From an uncultured Marvinbryantia sp. (GTDB lineage Bacteria > Bacillota > Clostridia > Lachnospirales > Lachnospiraceae), in the NCBI GenBank assembly GCA_934373455.1, contig CAKRON010000003.1, positions 1-64,000 on the forward strand: a DNA stretch of 64,000 bases, in the 5' to 3' direction. Both the position numbers and the translations under genes were made by a program. The notes under the pieces were generated by a model that saw only the letters and a program-made list of their open reading frames with translations, was not told the origin of the DNA and did not search any database. Shown in pieces: positions 26,309 through 34,391 of this stretch (its first letter is position 1; every line of letters begins with the position of its first letter).

Positions 26309-27670
26309 CTATACTGGCTGATCATCTGATAACCATTCCGGATCATATGTTGACAAGATAACATCCAGATCGGTTCCATCTTTTTTCTTCAGATAATTCT
26401 TTCTTATGTAGTAGTATACAATACCACCACCGTAGAATACGATGATACCGCCAATAATCGGTAATGTTAAGTTTGTAAACAAGGTATAACTGAAGAACAT
26501 TGTTACGCTGCAGTGAATAATAACAACTACCCACATCACTTTTAATGGTACTCTAAACCATGCATTAGCAAATTTGTTTGGCAGTTTCTTTGGTGCAATC
26601 AGTGCCGGTAAGGTACCAAGCAGACCGATCAGCATACCAGGTGCATTCATAATGGAAAATACCTGTTTTAATGGAAGATCCAAAATAATAGGAACAACAC
26701 CAACTACTCCCATAATCAGGATAATACGATATGGAATACCATGACGGTTCAGCGGTTTTAAGAATCCAGGAAGTAATCCATCATCTACTGCTGCCCAGAT
26801 AACACGGCTATAATTGATTGTCATAGCTAACAGAGTTGTCAGCAATCCAAACAGTGCTCCGCAGATTACAAATACGCTGAATGCAAATCCTGGCATAAAT
26901 GTTTTTGCAGCTGTTGATAACGGCTGATCAATCATGTCTTTCCAAGGAACTACACCTACAGATACTAAAGCTACTAATGCGTATAATGCTGTACATCCAA
27001 GTGTTGCTTTTGCGATAGATGCCGGAACTACTTTCCTTGCATTTTCAATCTCTCCTGCCATATTTACCAGTCCGATTGCTCCATATGCAGCAGTTCGAAC
27101 ATAGCTGACCGCTGTAAAGATTCCGGTCCATCCGGTTACAGAAATCAGATCACGAAGGGTAAAATACTTCATTTGAGGCAGCCCAAGAAAAATGTATAAA
27201 CCAAGTGTAACCAGGATCATAACAACCATCAGGTTCTGTACTTTCGCAGATGTATTTATATTAAACAAACATGCGATGGTAATCAGAACAACAACGATGA
27301 TACCAGCCATTCTCGGTGTTAAGAATGGGAAGATTACAGGCAGGTACTGTCCTGTAGAAATTCCAAGTACACTTAAGTTTAAAGTTTCAAAAATCATGTT
27401 CCAAACCAGCAGGAATCCCATAACTGGTTTAATAAATCGAGATACATACAGATACTGTCCACCTTTTGCAGGTATTGCAGAAGAAATACTCATATACGGC
27501 AGGCACAAAATCATTGCACACAAACCTGCCAATAAGTAAGTAATAGGGGTACCAGGACCTGCAACACCAATTGCTACTCCTGTCATACTGAAGATACCGG
27601 CACCAATAATTTCTCCGATTCCCATTAAGGTGGCATCCAACGATGACATTTTTTTCTTCTTCTCCTCCAT
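26309..27670 (-). CDS. APC-superfamily amino acid permease
   Basis: A 453-residue membrane transporter with 12 predicted helices. The N-terminal GIGEIIGAGIFSMTG (about 17-31) is the consensus substrate/Na+ site of APC transporters. The last gene of the fermentation operon; GGAGG precedes the ATG. It would import (or exchange) the amino acid that the dehydrogenase upstream deaminates. The exact amino acid is not readable; branched-chain or aromatic acids fit the oxidoreductase partner. The C-terminal tail is cytoplasmic and acidic. Confidence 0.92.
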   Translation of the reverse strand: MEEKKKKMSSLDATLMGIGEIIGAGIFSMTGVAIGVAGPGTPITYLLAGLCAMILCLPYMSISSAIPAKGGQYLYVSRFIKPVMGFLLVWNMIFETLNLSVLGISTGQYLPVIFPFLTPRMAGIIVVVLITIACLFNINTSAKVQNLMVVMILVTLGLYIFLGLPQMKYFTLRDLISVTGWTGIFTAVSYVRTAAYGAIGLVNMAGEIENARKVVPASIAKATLGCTALYALVALVSVGVVPWKDMIDQPLSTAAKTFMPGFAFSVFVICGALFGLLTTLLAMTINYSRVIWAAVDDGLLPGFLKPLNRHGIPYRIILIMGVVGVVPIILDLPLKQVFSIMNAPGMLIGLLGTLPALIAPKKLPNKFANAWFRVPLKVMWVVVIIHCSVTMFFSYTLFTNLTLPIIGGIIVFYGGGIVYYYIRKNYLKKKDGTDLDVILSTYDPEWLSDDQPV

Positions 27671-27748
27671 ACGCTACCTCCTACCTTTTTTATCTACATC
27701 CTTATCAACTTCTTATTTCTCATCTTCTTTTCAGTTATGAACTATTTG

Positions 27749-28873
27749 TTATTTTTCGAAAATGGTCCATGCTGCTTCTCGCTCTGTTACTCCATGTTCT
27801 TTTGCATAGTCAAATGTCTTATCTACGCCTCTTCGAATAACATCACTCAAGCGGTCCATAACACCTTCCGGAGTCGGTTCACATTTTGCATTCTGGATAG
27901 ATGTGAAGTAACAAATGGATCCCTGGTTTGCAATGAAGTCAGGAACAATATGAACACCCATCTTATGAAGAATTTCATCTGCTTCTTCTGTAGTCGGAAT
28001 ATTTGCACCTTCTACAATCAGAGATGCACGAACGGTAGGTGCTGTTTCTTTGTTGATAATGTCCTCAACAGCTGCAGGGATGATAATATCAACATCCAGT
28101 CCCAGCCATTCGTCACGTCCGCGAACTTCACATGGTGTCTTCATCTTAGATACATCTACTTCACCCAGTAAGTTTCTTGCACCAAGCAGATCCGCAATAT
28201 CCAGTCCATTTTCATTATAATACATACCATTGATATCGGAAATAGCTACAACCTGATATCCCATCTTCTGCAGATAACGTGCACAGCTTCCGCCAACGCT
28301 TCCAAATCCCTGGATGGATACTTTCGCTTTCTGATCACCATACAGACGTTTCCATGCCTGATCTGCTGCCTGTGCTACACCAAAACCGGTAACCAGACGG
28401 TCCATTGAAAATCCTTCTACACTGGCTTCTCTTAATTTTGCCAGATCTTCATTTGCTTTTTTCGCTCTTTCCGGATTTTCACGAATGGATTTTGCCAGAC
28501 GGTCTTCAATTCCCAGTTCTTTCTTAATAGCACGGATATCATCCGGGTTGGTTCCCAGATCGGCACCGATTGTTACACCTTCAAATGTATATGGACGCAT
28601 TGCTGTCAGGAATCTCTTTAAGACATCAAGATGATCTTCTTTATGACAATCATAGATGATACCTGCTTTGGATCCGCCGGAAACCGCTTCTGCTGCACGG
28701 TATTTATAAGACATAACCTGTGCCAGACGTTCTACTTCTACCCGGTTTACGGTAGGACTCATACGAAGTCCACCGGCAGATTTTTCATCTGCAATACTAT
28801 CTACTACCAGCCATCCTCTTGCTTCACTTTCTCTGTCTGACCATTCAATAACTAAATACGGATCTCTCTTCAT
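27749..28873 (-). CDS. Glu/Leu/Phe/Val dehydrogenase family amino acid dehydrogenase
   Basis: A 374-residue oxidative deaminase converting an L-amino acid to its 2-oxoacid with NAD(P)+. The N-terminal dimer/substrate domain carries the catalytic Lys in AVSGGSKAGI and an Asp in GADLGTNPDD. The Rossmann domain starts at about residue 185 with VSIQGFGSVGGSCARYL. It is shorter than hexameric glutamate dehydrogenases (~450) and near the size of leucine/phenylalanine dehydrogenases. It lies between acyl-CoA synthetase and permease genes, giving a coherent pathway from amino acid to 2-oxoacid. GAAAGGA precedes the ATG. Confidence 0.9.
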   Translation of the reverse strand: MKRDPYLVIEWSDRESEARGWLVVDSIADEKSAGGLRMSPTVNRVEVERLAQVMSYKYRAAEAVSGGSKAGIIYDCHKEDHLDVLKRFLTAMRPYTFEGVTIGADLGTNPDDIRAIKKELGIEDRLAKSIRENPERAKKANEDLAKLREASVEGFSMDRLVTGFGVAQAADQAWKRLYGDQKAKVSIQGFGSVGGSCARYLQKMGYQVVAISDINGMYYNENGLDIADLLGARNLLGEVDVSKMKTPCEVRGRDEWLGLDVDIIIPAAVEDIINKETAPTVRASLIVEGANIPTTEEADEILHKMGVHIVPDFIANQGSICYFTSIQNAKCEPTPEGVMDRLSDVIRRGVDKTFDYAKEHGVTEREAAWTIFEK

Positions 28874-28906
28874 AATTTGTCCTTTCTGTCTTTATTCGAC
28901 TTTTTA

Positions 28907-30997
28907 TCATTTACTTTTTACCACCAGCGCATCTACCGCACAGACTGAATCTTCGTATACAAATACCGGATTCATATCAAGTTCGCTGATTTCTTCTTTT
29001 TTCTCTACCGCAAGATTTCCCATCTTCACCAGCATATCTGCCAATTGGTCAATTGCTAACGGTGCAGAACCGCGATATCCACTCAATAATGGATATGTTT
29101 TCAGGGAACGGATCATCTCTAATGCTTCTTCTTTTCCAAATGGAGCCGGATACAATGCACTGTCCTTAAACAGTTCTACAAAAATTCCTCCGAATCCAAT
29201 CAATACCATCGGTCCGAACTGGGAATCACGATGAATACCCAGTATCATCTCGGTACCTTTTCGAAGCATCTGAGCCACCAGTACACCATCTACTTTCGCA
29301 TCCGGTACATGCTTTTTCACATTTGCAAGAATCTCGTCAAATGCTGCCAGGGCTTCTTCTTCTGATTGAATATTTAATTTTACACCGCCCACATCCGTTT
29401 TATGTGGAACATCGGCAGAGTCTATCTTTAATACTACAGGGAAACCGATTTCACGAACTACACGAAGCAATTCCTCTTTTGTCGCAGCAGTTCCTTCTTT
29501 TGGTATGGAAATACCATATTCTTTTAATAATTCTTTGCTGTCTTTTTCGGAAAGTACTTCACGCTCTTTACCGGCTGTTCCTGTCGGAACTGCATCTGTC
29601 AATGTCCTCTTTTCCGGATCGTACTGACAAAATTCGACATATCGGCGAATAGCAGCCAGTCCGTATTTTGGATTTTCCAGCATAGCGATATGATGCTCTG
29701 CGTAATACTCACGCAATTCCGGATCTCTTTTTCTGGAAAATCCAGACAGGATCACGATCGGTTTCGTTGCATCTTTCTGAATATCGATTAACTGGTCGGC
29801 CAGTCCAAAATCAATTTTTCTATCCTGTAAAGCTACTTTTTCAGGTGGGTTGTGTCCCATTGCGATCAAACCAATATTTGGTTCCTGCATCAGGGCTTTT
29901 ACGGTTGCATGATAATTATCATGATCTCGCACCAGTGTCGATGTCATATCCAATGGATTATTCACAGATGCAAATCCCGGAAGACGGCTTCTGATCACTT
30001 CAATCGTATTTTCTGTGAAATCTCCCAGCTTCACGCCGGCTCTCTGACAGGTATCTGCTGAAATCGCCGCTTCACCGCCGGATACATTACAGATTGCAAT
30101 CGCATCTGTCGTTACCTTCTGTGTCAGAATACTGAACAACAATGCTGTCTCCATCAGATCTTCCATGTCGTCTACACGAACGACACCATATTTTTTAAAC
30201 AATGCATCAAATGTCCGATCCGATCCGGCCATGCTGCCGGTATGTGCTGTTGTGGTTTTCTGTGCTTTTTCAGAAGCACCTACCTTCAACGCAATGATCG
30301 GTTTTCTCATCTTTGCTGCTTTGGCTAACACGCGTACAAATTGTACAGGTTTTTTAATTCCTTCCAGATATACAGCTACAACTTTGGTTTCTTCATTATC
30401 TACCAGGTATTCCAGATAATCTTCTACACCTACTACTGCATTATTTCCGCTGGAAATCAGATAGGAAAAATGCAGATATGGAATCGTCGAAAGCATGGAG
30501 CAGATCTGACCACTTTGTGAAATCAATCCGATATTTCCTTTTTGTTTTCTCTCTTCCATTCGAAGACCAAAAGCAAAAATACCTTTTTCATTGTTGATAA
30601 ATCCACCACAGTTTGGTCCACAGATTGCAAGGTCATGTTCCTTCGCAATGCAAATCAGTTCTTCCTGAGCTTTCTTTCCTTCTTCTCCGGCTTCACTGTA
30701 TCCGCTGGCAAATACTACGACGCCTTTAGCTCCGACTTCTGCTGCTTCCAGAAGCAGTCCGTTGACGGTCTGCATTGGAGTACACAGAATCACCAGATCA
30801 ATCTGTTTTCCGATTGCTGCAAGAGAAGGATAACATTTATGTCCAAGCACTTCCTCACGCTTCGGATGTACCAGATAAACATCTTCTCCTAAATCGCCTT
30901 TTAAGATATTTTCTGTCGTATATCTTCCAAATCCAGATTTTTCACTGGCTCCAACGATGGCAACTGTTTTGGGACATAACAAATCTTGTACGTTCAT
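28907..30997 (-). CDS. ADP-forming acyl-CoA synthetase, fused alpha-beta subunits
   Basis: A 696-residue enzyme that turns acyl-CoA + ADP + Pi into acid + CoA + ATP. The alpha part has a CoA-binding Rossmann domain (1-130, KTVAIVGASEKSGFG), a succinyl-CoA-ligase-like domain and the phospho-His252 in TAHTGSMAG. The beta part (about 470-696) is an ATP-grasp domain with FPVVLKIDSADVPHKTDVGG and IGFGGIFVELFKD. This is the energy-conserving step of peptide fermentation best known in archaea and also found in Clostridia. It is located between the ferredoxin oxidoreductase and the amino acid dehydrogenase, which gives substrate-level phosphorylation from the acyl-CoA product. Confidence 0.95.
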   Translation of the reverse strand: MNVQDLLCPKTVAIVGASEKSGFGRYTTENILKGDLGEDVYLVHPKREEVLGHKCYPSLAAIGKQIDLVILCTPMQTVNGLLLEAAEVGAKGVVVFASGYSEAGEEGKKAQEELICIAKEHDLAICGPNCGGFINNEKGIFAFGLRMEERKQKGNIGLISQSGQICSMLSTIPYLHFSYLISSGNNAVVGVEDYLEYLVDNEETKVVAVYLEGIKKPVQFVRVLAKAAKMRKPIIALKVGASEKAQKTTTAHTGSMAGSDRTFDALFKKYGVVRVDDMEDLMETALLFSILTQKVTTDAIAICNVSGGEAAISADTCQRAGVKLGDFTENTIEVIRSRLPGFASVNNPLDMTSTLVRDHDNYHATVKALMQEPNIGLIAMGHNPPEKVALQDRKIDFGLADQLIDIQKDATKPIVILSGFSRKRDPELREYYAEHHIAMLENPKYGLAAIRRYVEFCQYDPEKRTLTDAVPTGTAGKEREVLSEKDSKELLKEYGISIPKEGTAATKEELLRVVREIGFPVVLKIDSADVPHKTDVGGVKLNIQSEEEALAAFDEILANVKKHVPDAKVDGVLVAQMLRKGTEMILGIHRDSQFGPMVLIGFGGIFVELFKDSALYPAPFGKEEALEMIRSLKTYPLLSGYRGSAPLAIDQLADMLVKMGNLAVEKKEEISELDMNPVFVYEDSVCAVDALVVKSK

Positions 30998-31009
30998 TCC
31001 TTCACCCTG

Positions 31010-31543
31010 TCAGCCTTTCCTAGCGTAACCTACTTCCAGTGCATTTCTGTTAAAGTCTATCATCTTCTGTCCCTTTGGCTCGAAATATTCTTCCAGAGAT
31101 ATTTTCGCAGCATCCAGAGATACCATCGGCAGATGGGAAAGAATCGCACCTAACATTACGACGTTTGCCGCACGCACATTTCCAAGCTCTGTCGCAATCT
31201 CTGTAACCGGTTCATAGATAACATGAATATCATCTCTTGTATTTTCTTTATGTACCAATGTACTGTTTACAAACAGATATCCGCCTGGTTTTAAACGATT
31301 ATAAAATTTTACATAGGATGGTTCATTAAATACAACCAGAACATCCGGTTCATCAATATAAGGACTTCCGATTTCATCATCTGAAATCTTTACGGAACAG
31401 TTTGCTGTACCGCCTCGCATGGTTCCACCATAGGACGGAAGCCAGCAGGTCTGTAAGTCTGCACGTAATGCCGCATTCGCTAAAATTACGCCTGTCGCAA
31501 GAACGCCTTGTCCACCAAAACCGGCAATCAGGATTTCTTTCAT
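31010..31543 (-). CDS. 2-oxoacid:ferredoxin oxidoreductase, gamma subunit
   Basis: A 177-residue subunit of the POR family, gamma type. GFGGQGVLATGVILANA near the N-terminus and PSYGGTMRGGTANC are the diagnostic blocks contacting CoA and the other subunits. It is the fourth component of a heterotetramer with the alpha, beta and delta (ferredoxin) subunits encoded directly upstream. Only four bases separate it from the beta gene. Confidence 0.94.
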   Translation of the reverse strand: MKEILIAGFGGQGVLATGVILANAALRADLQTCWLPSYGGTMRGGTANCSVKISDDEIGSPYIDEPDVLVVFNEPSYVKFYNRLKPGGYLFVNSTLVHKENTRDDIHVIYEPVTEIATELGNVRAANVVMLGAILSHLPMVSLDAAKISLEEYFEPKGQKMIDFNRNALEVGYARKG

Positions 31544-31546
31544 GAA

Positions 31547-32314
31547 TCATTCGCCTCCTTTTTTAACCATTCTTCCATCTACTCGTACATTATTTACCAT
31601 TTCTCCCAACGGATAATACTGGATGGTTTCTTGTTCAATATGTTTCATAGCTGCAACCGGAGTCATATGCCAGTTCGTCGGACATGGGGAAAGGATTTCT
31701 ACCATAGCAAATCCATCTCCATTGAGCTGCTTTTCAATTGCTGCTTTTATATATTTCTTGGTTTTTCGAATCTCTGCCGGACTATGCACAGAACCTCTCG
31801 CGATATATGCAACCGGAAGAACGGATAACATCTCTGAAAGTTTGATTGGCATACCGGCCGTTTCTACATCTTTTCCCATTGGAGATGTTGCCGTCTTCTG
31901 TTCTGGAAGAGTCGTAGGTGCCATCTGTCCACCTGTCATACCATACACACCATTATTTACAAAGATTGTCGTAATCTTTTCATTTCTGGCTGCTGCGTGT
32001 ACGATTTCAGCTGTTCCGATGGAAGAAATATCACCATCACCCTGATAAGTTAAAACCAGATTGTCCGGACGTAATCTCTTGATACCTGTGGCAACTGCCG
32101 GTGATCTTCCGTGTGGTCCTAAAATTTTATCTACCTGAAAGAAGGTACTCATGATACAGGAACATCCGACTGCCAATGCAATAATGGTTTTCTTTTCTAA
32201 CTGCATTTCTTCTAACGTTTCTGCCAGAATTCGATTGATAATTCCGTGTCCACAGCCTCCGCAAAATCCCGATGTAGGATTTAAAATTTCAGGCGCTTTA
32301 AATGTTTTATCCAT
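31547..32314 (-). CDS. 2-oxoacid:ferredoxin oxidoreductase, beta subunit (TPP-binding)
   Basis: A 255-residue thiamine-diphosphate subunit. Cys residues of FCGGCGHG near the N-terminus are typical. The TPP/Mg motif is TYQGDGDISSIG...FVNNGVYGMTGGQ. It decarboxylates the 2-oxoacid; electrons go to ferredoxin through the delta subunit. It is directly adjacent to the alpha gene (stop and start touching). The four-subunit layout matches Vor/Kor enzymes; branched-chain 2-oxoacids or 2-oxoglutarate are candidates. Confidence 0.95.
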   Translation of the reverse strand: MDKTFKAPEILNPTSGFCGGCGHGIINRILAETLEEMQLEKKTIIALAVGCSCIMSTFFQVDKILGPHGRSPAVATGIKRLRPDNLVLTYQGDGDISSIGTAEIVHAAARNEKITTIFVNNGVYGMTGGQMAPTTLPEQKTATSPMGKDVETAGMPIKLSEMLSVLPVAYIARGSVHSPAEIRKTKKYIKAAIEKQLNGDGFAMVEILSPCPTNWHMTPVAAMKHIEQETIQYYPLGEMVNNVRVDGRMVKKGGE

Positions 32315-33376
32315 TTAAAATACCTCCTTTTCTTCTCCGTCTAAAATATCCTGTGCTTTCTTCAGGATATCCTGTTCTTTCGGTGGGTTCATACCACTTG
32401 CCAGCAGGTAAACAGGAACTTCTCCATGCGCAGCCAAAGCGACATCTTCCACCATCTGACCGATCGCACTCATTTCTACAGAAAGAAATGCTTTTGCATG
32501 TTTTCGAACTTCTTTAAATACATCCATTGGGAATGGCCACAGAGAAATCGGACGTAACAGACCAATCTTCATTCCTTTTTCACGACCCATCTTCACTGCA
32601 CGTTTACAGATTCTTGCGGAAATACCATAAGCAACTAATACGACATCTGCATCATCTACGCAGATCTTTTCATATCTCTGCTCGTTTTCCTGCATCTTTT
32701 TAAATTTCTCACGAATGAATGTGTCATACTGTGGTCCATCATAAGCAGCTGTACGATAATATCTTGCTTTTCCGTCACCCATACCTTTTAATGCCCATGG
32801 TTTCTCCGGATCTACAGGCTGCATCTCAGGTAATTCCACACCTTCCATCATCTGACCTAACGCTCCGTCAGTAAGCAGGATAACCGGTGTGAGATATTCC
32901 TCAGCTTTATCAAATGCCAATGCGATCAGGTCTACGCTCTCCTGAATCGTATGTGGTGCAAATACAGGAAGCTGATAATCGCCATGACCGCCGCCCTTGG
33001 TAGCCTGGAAGTAATCGCCCTGACCTGGTGAGATCAGTCCCAATCCACTTCCATAACGACATACGTCTACGATTACAGCCGGAAGATTCTGAGAAGCAAT
33101 ATAAGAAATACCTTCCTGCTTCAGAGAAAATCCAGGTCCGGATGAAGCAGTGATAACACGATATCCGGTACTTGCCGCACCAAACAACATAGAAATTGCG
33201 GAAACTTCACTTTCTGCCTGAACGTAGCTTCCTCCAACCTGAGGCATTCTTCCGGAAAGATACTCCATGATTTCGGTCTGCGGTGTGATTGGATATCCAC
33301 AATACAGTCGGCAGCCAACTCGTACTGCTGCCTCAGCTAATGCTTCGTTGCCTTTCATCAAAATTTTCTTAGCCAA
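32315..33376 (-). CDS. 2-oxoacid:ferredoxin oxidoreductase, alpha subunit (VorB/KorA type)
   Basis: A 353-residue subunit. The N-terminal pyrimidine-binding domain starts KILMKGNEALAEAAVRVGC and has GYPITPQTEIMEYLS, then SGPGFSLKQEGISYIA. The C-terminal domain II is VVLVAYGISARICKRAV followed by GLLRPISLWPFP. The length and this layout are those of the separate alpha subunits of VorB/KorA-type enzymes. It follows the ferredoxin gene by 14 bases. The overall similarity suggests 3-methyl-2-oxobutanoate type, but substrate cannot be proven from sequence. Confidence 0.95.
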   Translation of the reverse strand: MAKKILMKGNEALAEAAVRVGCRLYCGYPITPQTEIMEYLSGRMPQVGGSYVQAESEVSAISMLFGAASTGYRVITASSGPGFSLKQEGISYIASQNLPAVIVDVCRYGSGLGLISPGQGDYFQATKGGGHGDYQLPVFAPHTIQESVDLIALAFDKAEEYLTPVILLTDGALGQMMEGVELPEMQPVDPEKPWALKGMGDGKARYYRTAAYDGPQYDTFIREKFKKMQENEQRYEKICVDDADVVLVAYGISARICKRAVKMGREKGMKIGLLRPISLWPFPMDVFKEVRKHAKAFLSVEMSAIGQMVEDVALAAHGEVPVYLLASGMNPPKEQDILKKAQDILDGEEKEVF

Positions 33377-33390
33377 ACCAAATACCTCCT

Positions 33391-33591
33391 TTAATTGATT
33401 TCAAAAACAAGATCAGGGCACATTGTGTAACACAATCCACATCCTACACACTTGGACTCATCTACCTGAACATAAACAATTCCCTGATCATTCATATGTT
33501 CTGAAAAAGAAAGAGCCTTCTGCTTGCATGTCTCTACACAATATCCGCACCCTTTACACCGTTCCTTGTGTACTACAATTCCCATTTCCAT
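33391..33591 (-). CDS. 2-oxoacid:ferredoxin oxidoreductase, delta (2[4Fe-4S] ferredoxin) subunit
   Basis: A 66-residue iron-sulfur protein with two Cx2Cx2Cx3C motifs, CKGCGYCVETC and CVGCGLCYTMCP. It is the electron-transfer subunit and the first gene of the operon. A GGAGG site lies upstream of the ATG and a strong promoter about 85 bases upstream. Confidence 0.95.
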   Translation of the reverse strand: MEMGIVVHKERCKGCGYCVETCKQKALSFSEHMNDQGIVYVQVDESKCVGCGLCYTMCPDLVFEIN

Positions 33592-33618
33592 CCTCCTTTA
33601 CCGCCTTGCTTTTGGTTT

Positions 33619-33633
33619 ATTGGTTCTACCAAT
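33619..33633. promoter_or_regulatory. FadR/GntR-type operator 1
   Basis: ATTGGTTCTACCAAT, a perfect 6-3-6 palindrome of the FadR-subfamily form TGGTnnnACCA. It lies between the -10 box and the first gene of the fermentation operon, in a position for repression by blocking elongation. Confidence 0.75.
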
Positions 33634-33675
33634 TTAAATTCTAAAAAAAATAGTACGCACCGTTTTCATATTTGT

Positions 33676-33704
33676 ATCGTATATTTAATCTTGTGTTTTG
33701 TCAA
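33676..33704 (-). promoter_or_regulatory. Promoter of the amino-acid fermentation operon
   Basis: On the minus strand TTGACA (33704-33699), 17 bases, TACGAT (33681-33676). Transcription would start near 33669, about 75 bases before the ferredoxin ATG. Confidence 0.7.
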
Positions 33705-33780
33705 TAATTAACTGGCATTTTTCACTCGTATTCTAAATTTTCAGCATTTTCAACATTTTTGTATATATATTTTCATCTAA

Positions 33781-33795
33781 ATTGATAGGACCAAT
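33781..33795. promoter_or_regulatory. FadR/GntR-type operator 2
   Basis: ATTGATAGGACCAAT, the same 6-3-6 palindrome as operator 1 with one mismatch, 162 bases away and upstream of the -35 box. Further half-sites follow at 33801-33813 (ATTGGAACCAT) and 33836-33844 (TGGTCCTAT). Confidence 0.55.
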
Positions 33796-33856
33796 TTCTC
33801 CAAAATTGGAACCATTTTTGATAGTATCGGATCAGTGGTCCTATAATTTTGTATTT

Positions 33857-33894
33857 AAAAAAATCGACGTTCCGCGAACCGAAACGTCGATTTT
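33857..33894 (-). terminator. Intrinsic terminator downstream of a gene remnant
   Basis: AAAATCGACGTT pairs with AACGTCGATTTT; on the minus strand seven T follow. It lies 25 bases after the stop of the minus-strand remnant (33919) and supports that this was once a real gene end. Confidence 0.8.
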
Positions 33895-33918
33895 CTTCTT
33901 ACCAGTCTTTCCAGACTT

Positions 33919-34045
33919 TCAACATTCTGTGTATGCTTTTTCTACTGCTGTCACTGCAAAGATGGTTGGATTGTGCATTCCAATACGATCGATGTCAGCC
34001 TCTATCCTTTTTCTCAGTTCTTCGTTTGGAATGATCCCTTCACAG
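33919..34045 (-). pseudogene. C-terminal remnant of an unidentified gene
   Basis: About 42 codons in frame with a stop at 33919-33921 read RFCEGIIPNEELRKRIEADI followed by DRIGMHNPTIFAVTAVEKAY. The helical, conserved-looking end and the proper terminator directly downstream argue that it is the tail of a lost gene. The end vaguely recalls dynamin-like GTPase segments (NP.IF.V.A), but I do not assign it. Upstream, the frame runs into sequence that codes for another remnant on the opposite strand. Confidence 0.45.
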
Positions 34046-34054
34046 AATCTGTCT

Positions 34055-34321
34055 TCTGTTGAACATACTTCTTCAGAGACATTTTCAGACACAATTGACG
34101 ATCTGATACTGTCTTCTCTTGCAGAAACCAAAGAGGCGGTCTATAAAGATCCTGAGATTTCTTCTTCCAACAGATACAAAGAGATCATTTTCCGTCTGTA
34201 TCAGCAAGGGATCTTTCAGCTTAAAGATGCCGTAATCAAAGTTGCCGAGCAGTTGAATATTTCCAAAAATACCGTCTACCTGCATATTCGAAATTTCAAA
34301 AATAATTCTACGGCTGAATAA
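34055..34321 (+). pseudogene. C-terminal remnant of a YheO-like (PAS + HTH) regulator
   Basis: The last ~88 codons read FSDTIDDLILSSLAETKEAV and then RLYQQGIFQLKDAVIKVAEQ with LNISKNTVYLHIRNF, the C-terminal helix-turn-helix of YheO/DauR-type regulators, normally ~220 residues with an N-terminal PAS-like domain. That N-terminal domain is absent. An open frame continues upstream to 33782 but there it is antisense to the other remnant and to the terminator, so it is not real coding. Most likely truncated by deletion. Confidence 0.6.
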
Positions 34322-34391
34322 AGTCGTAAAAAAATGCGTATCTAAAAGGTTTTCTGTGGTTTATCTGCAAAAATCATGATAAAATATATAT

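Noticed and set aside
33782..34321. A 179-codon plus-strand open frame read as one complete gene
   Set aside because: Its first half is antisense to a minus-strand gene remnant and its terminator; only the C-terminal HTH part looks like protein.
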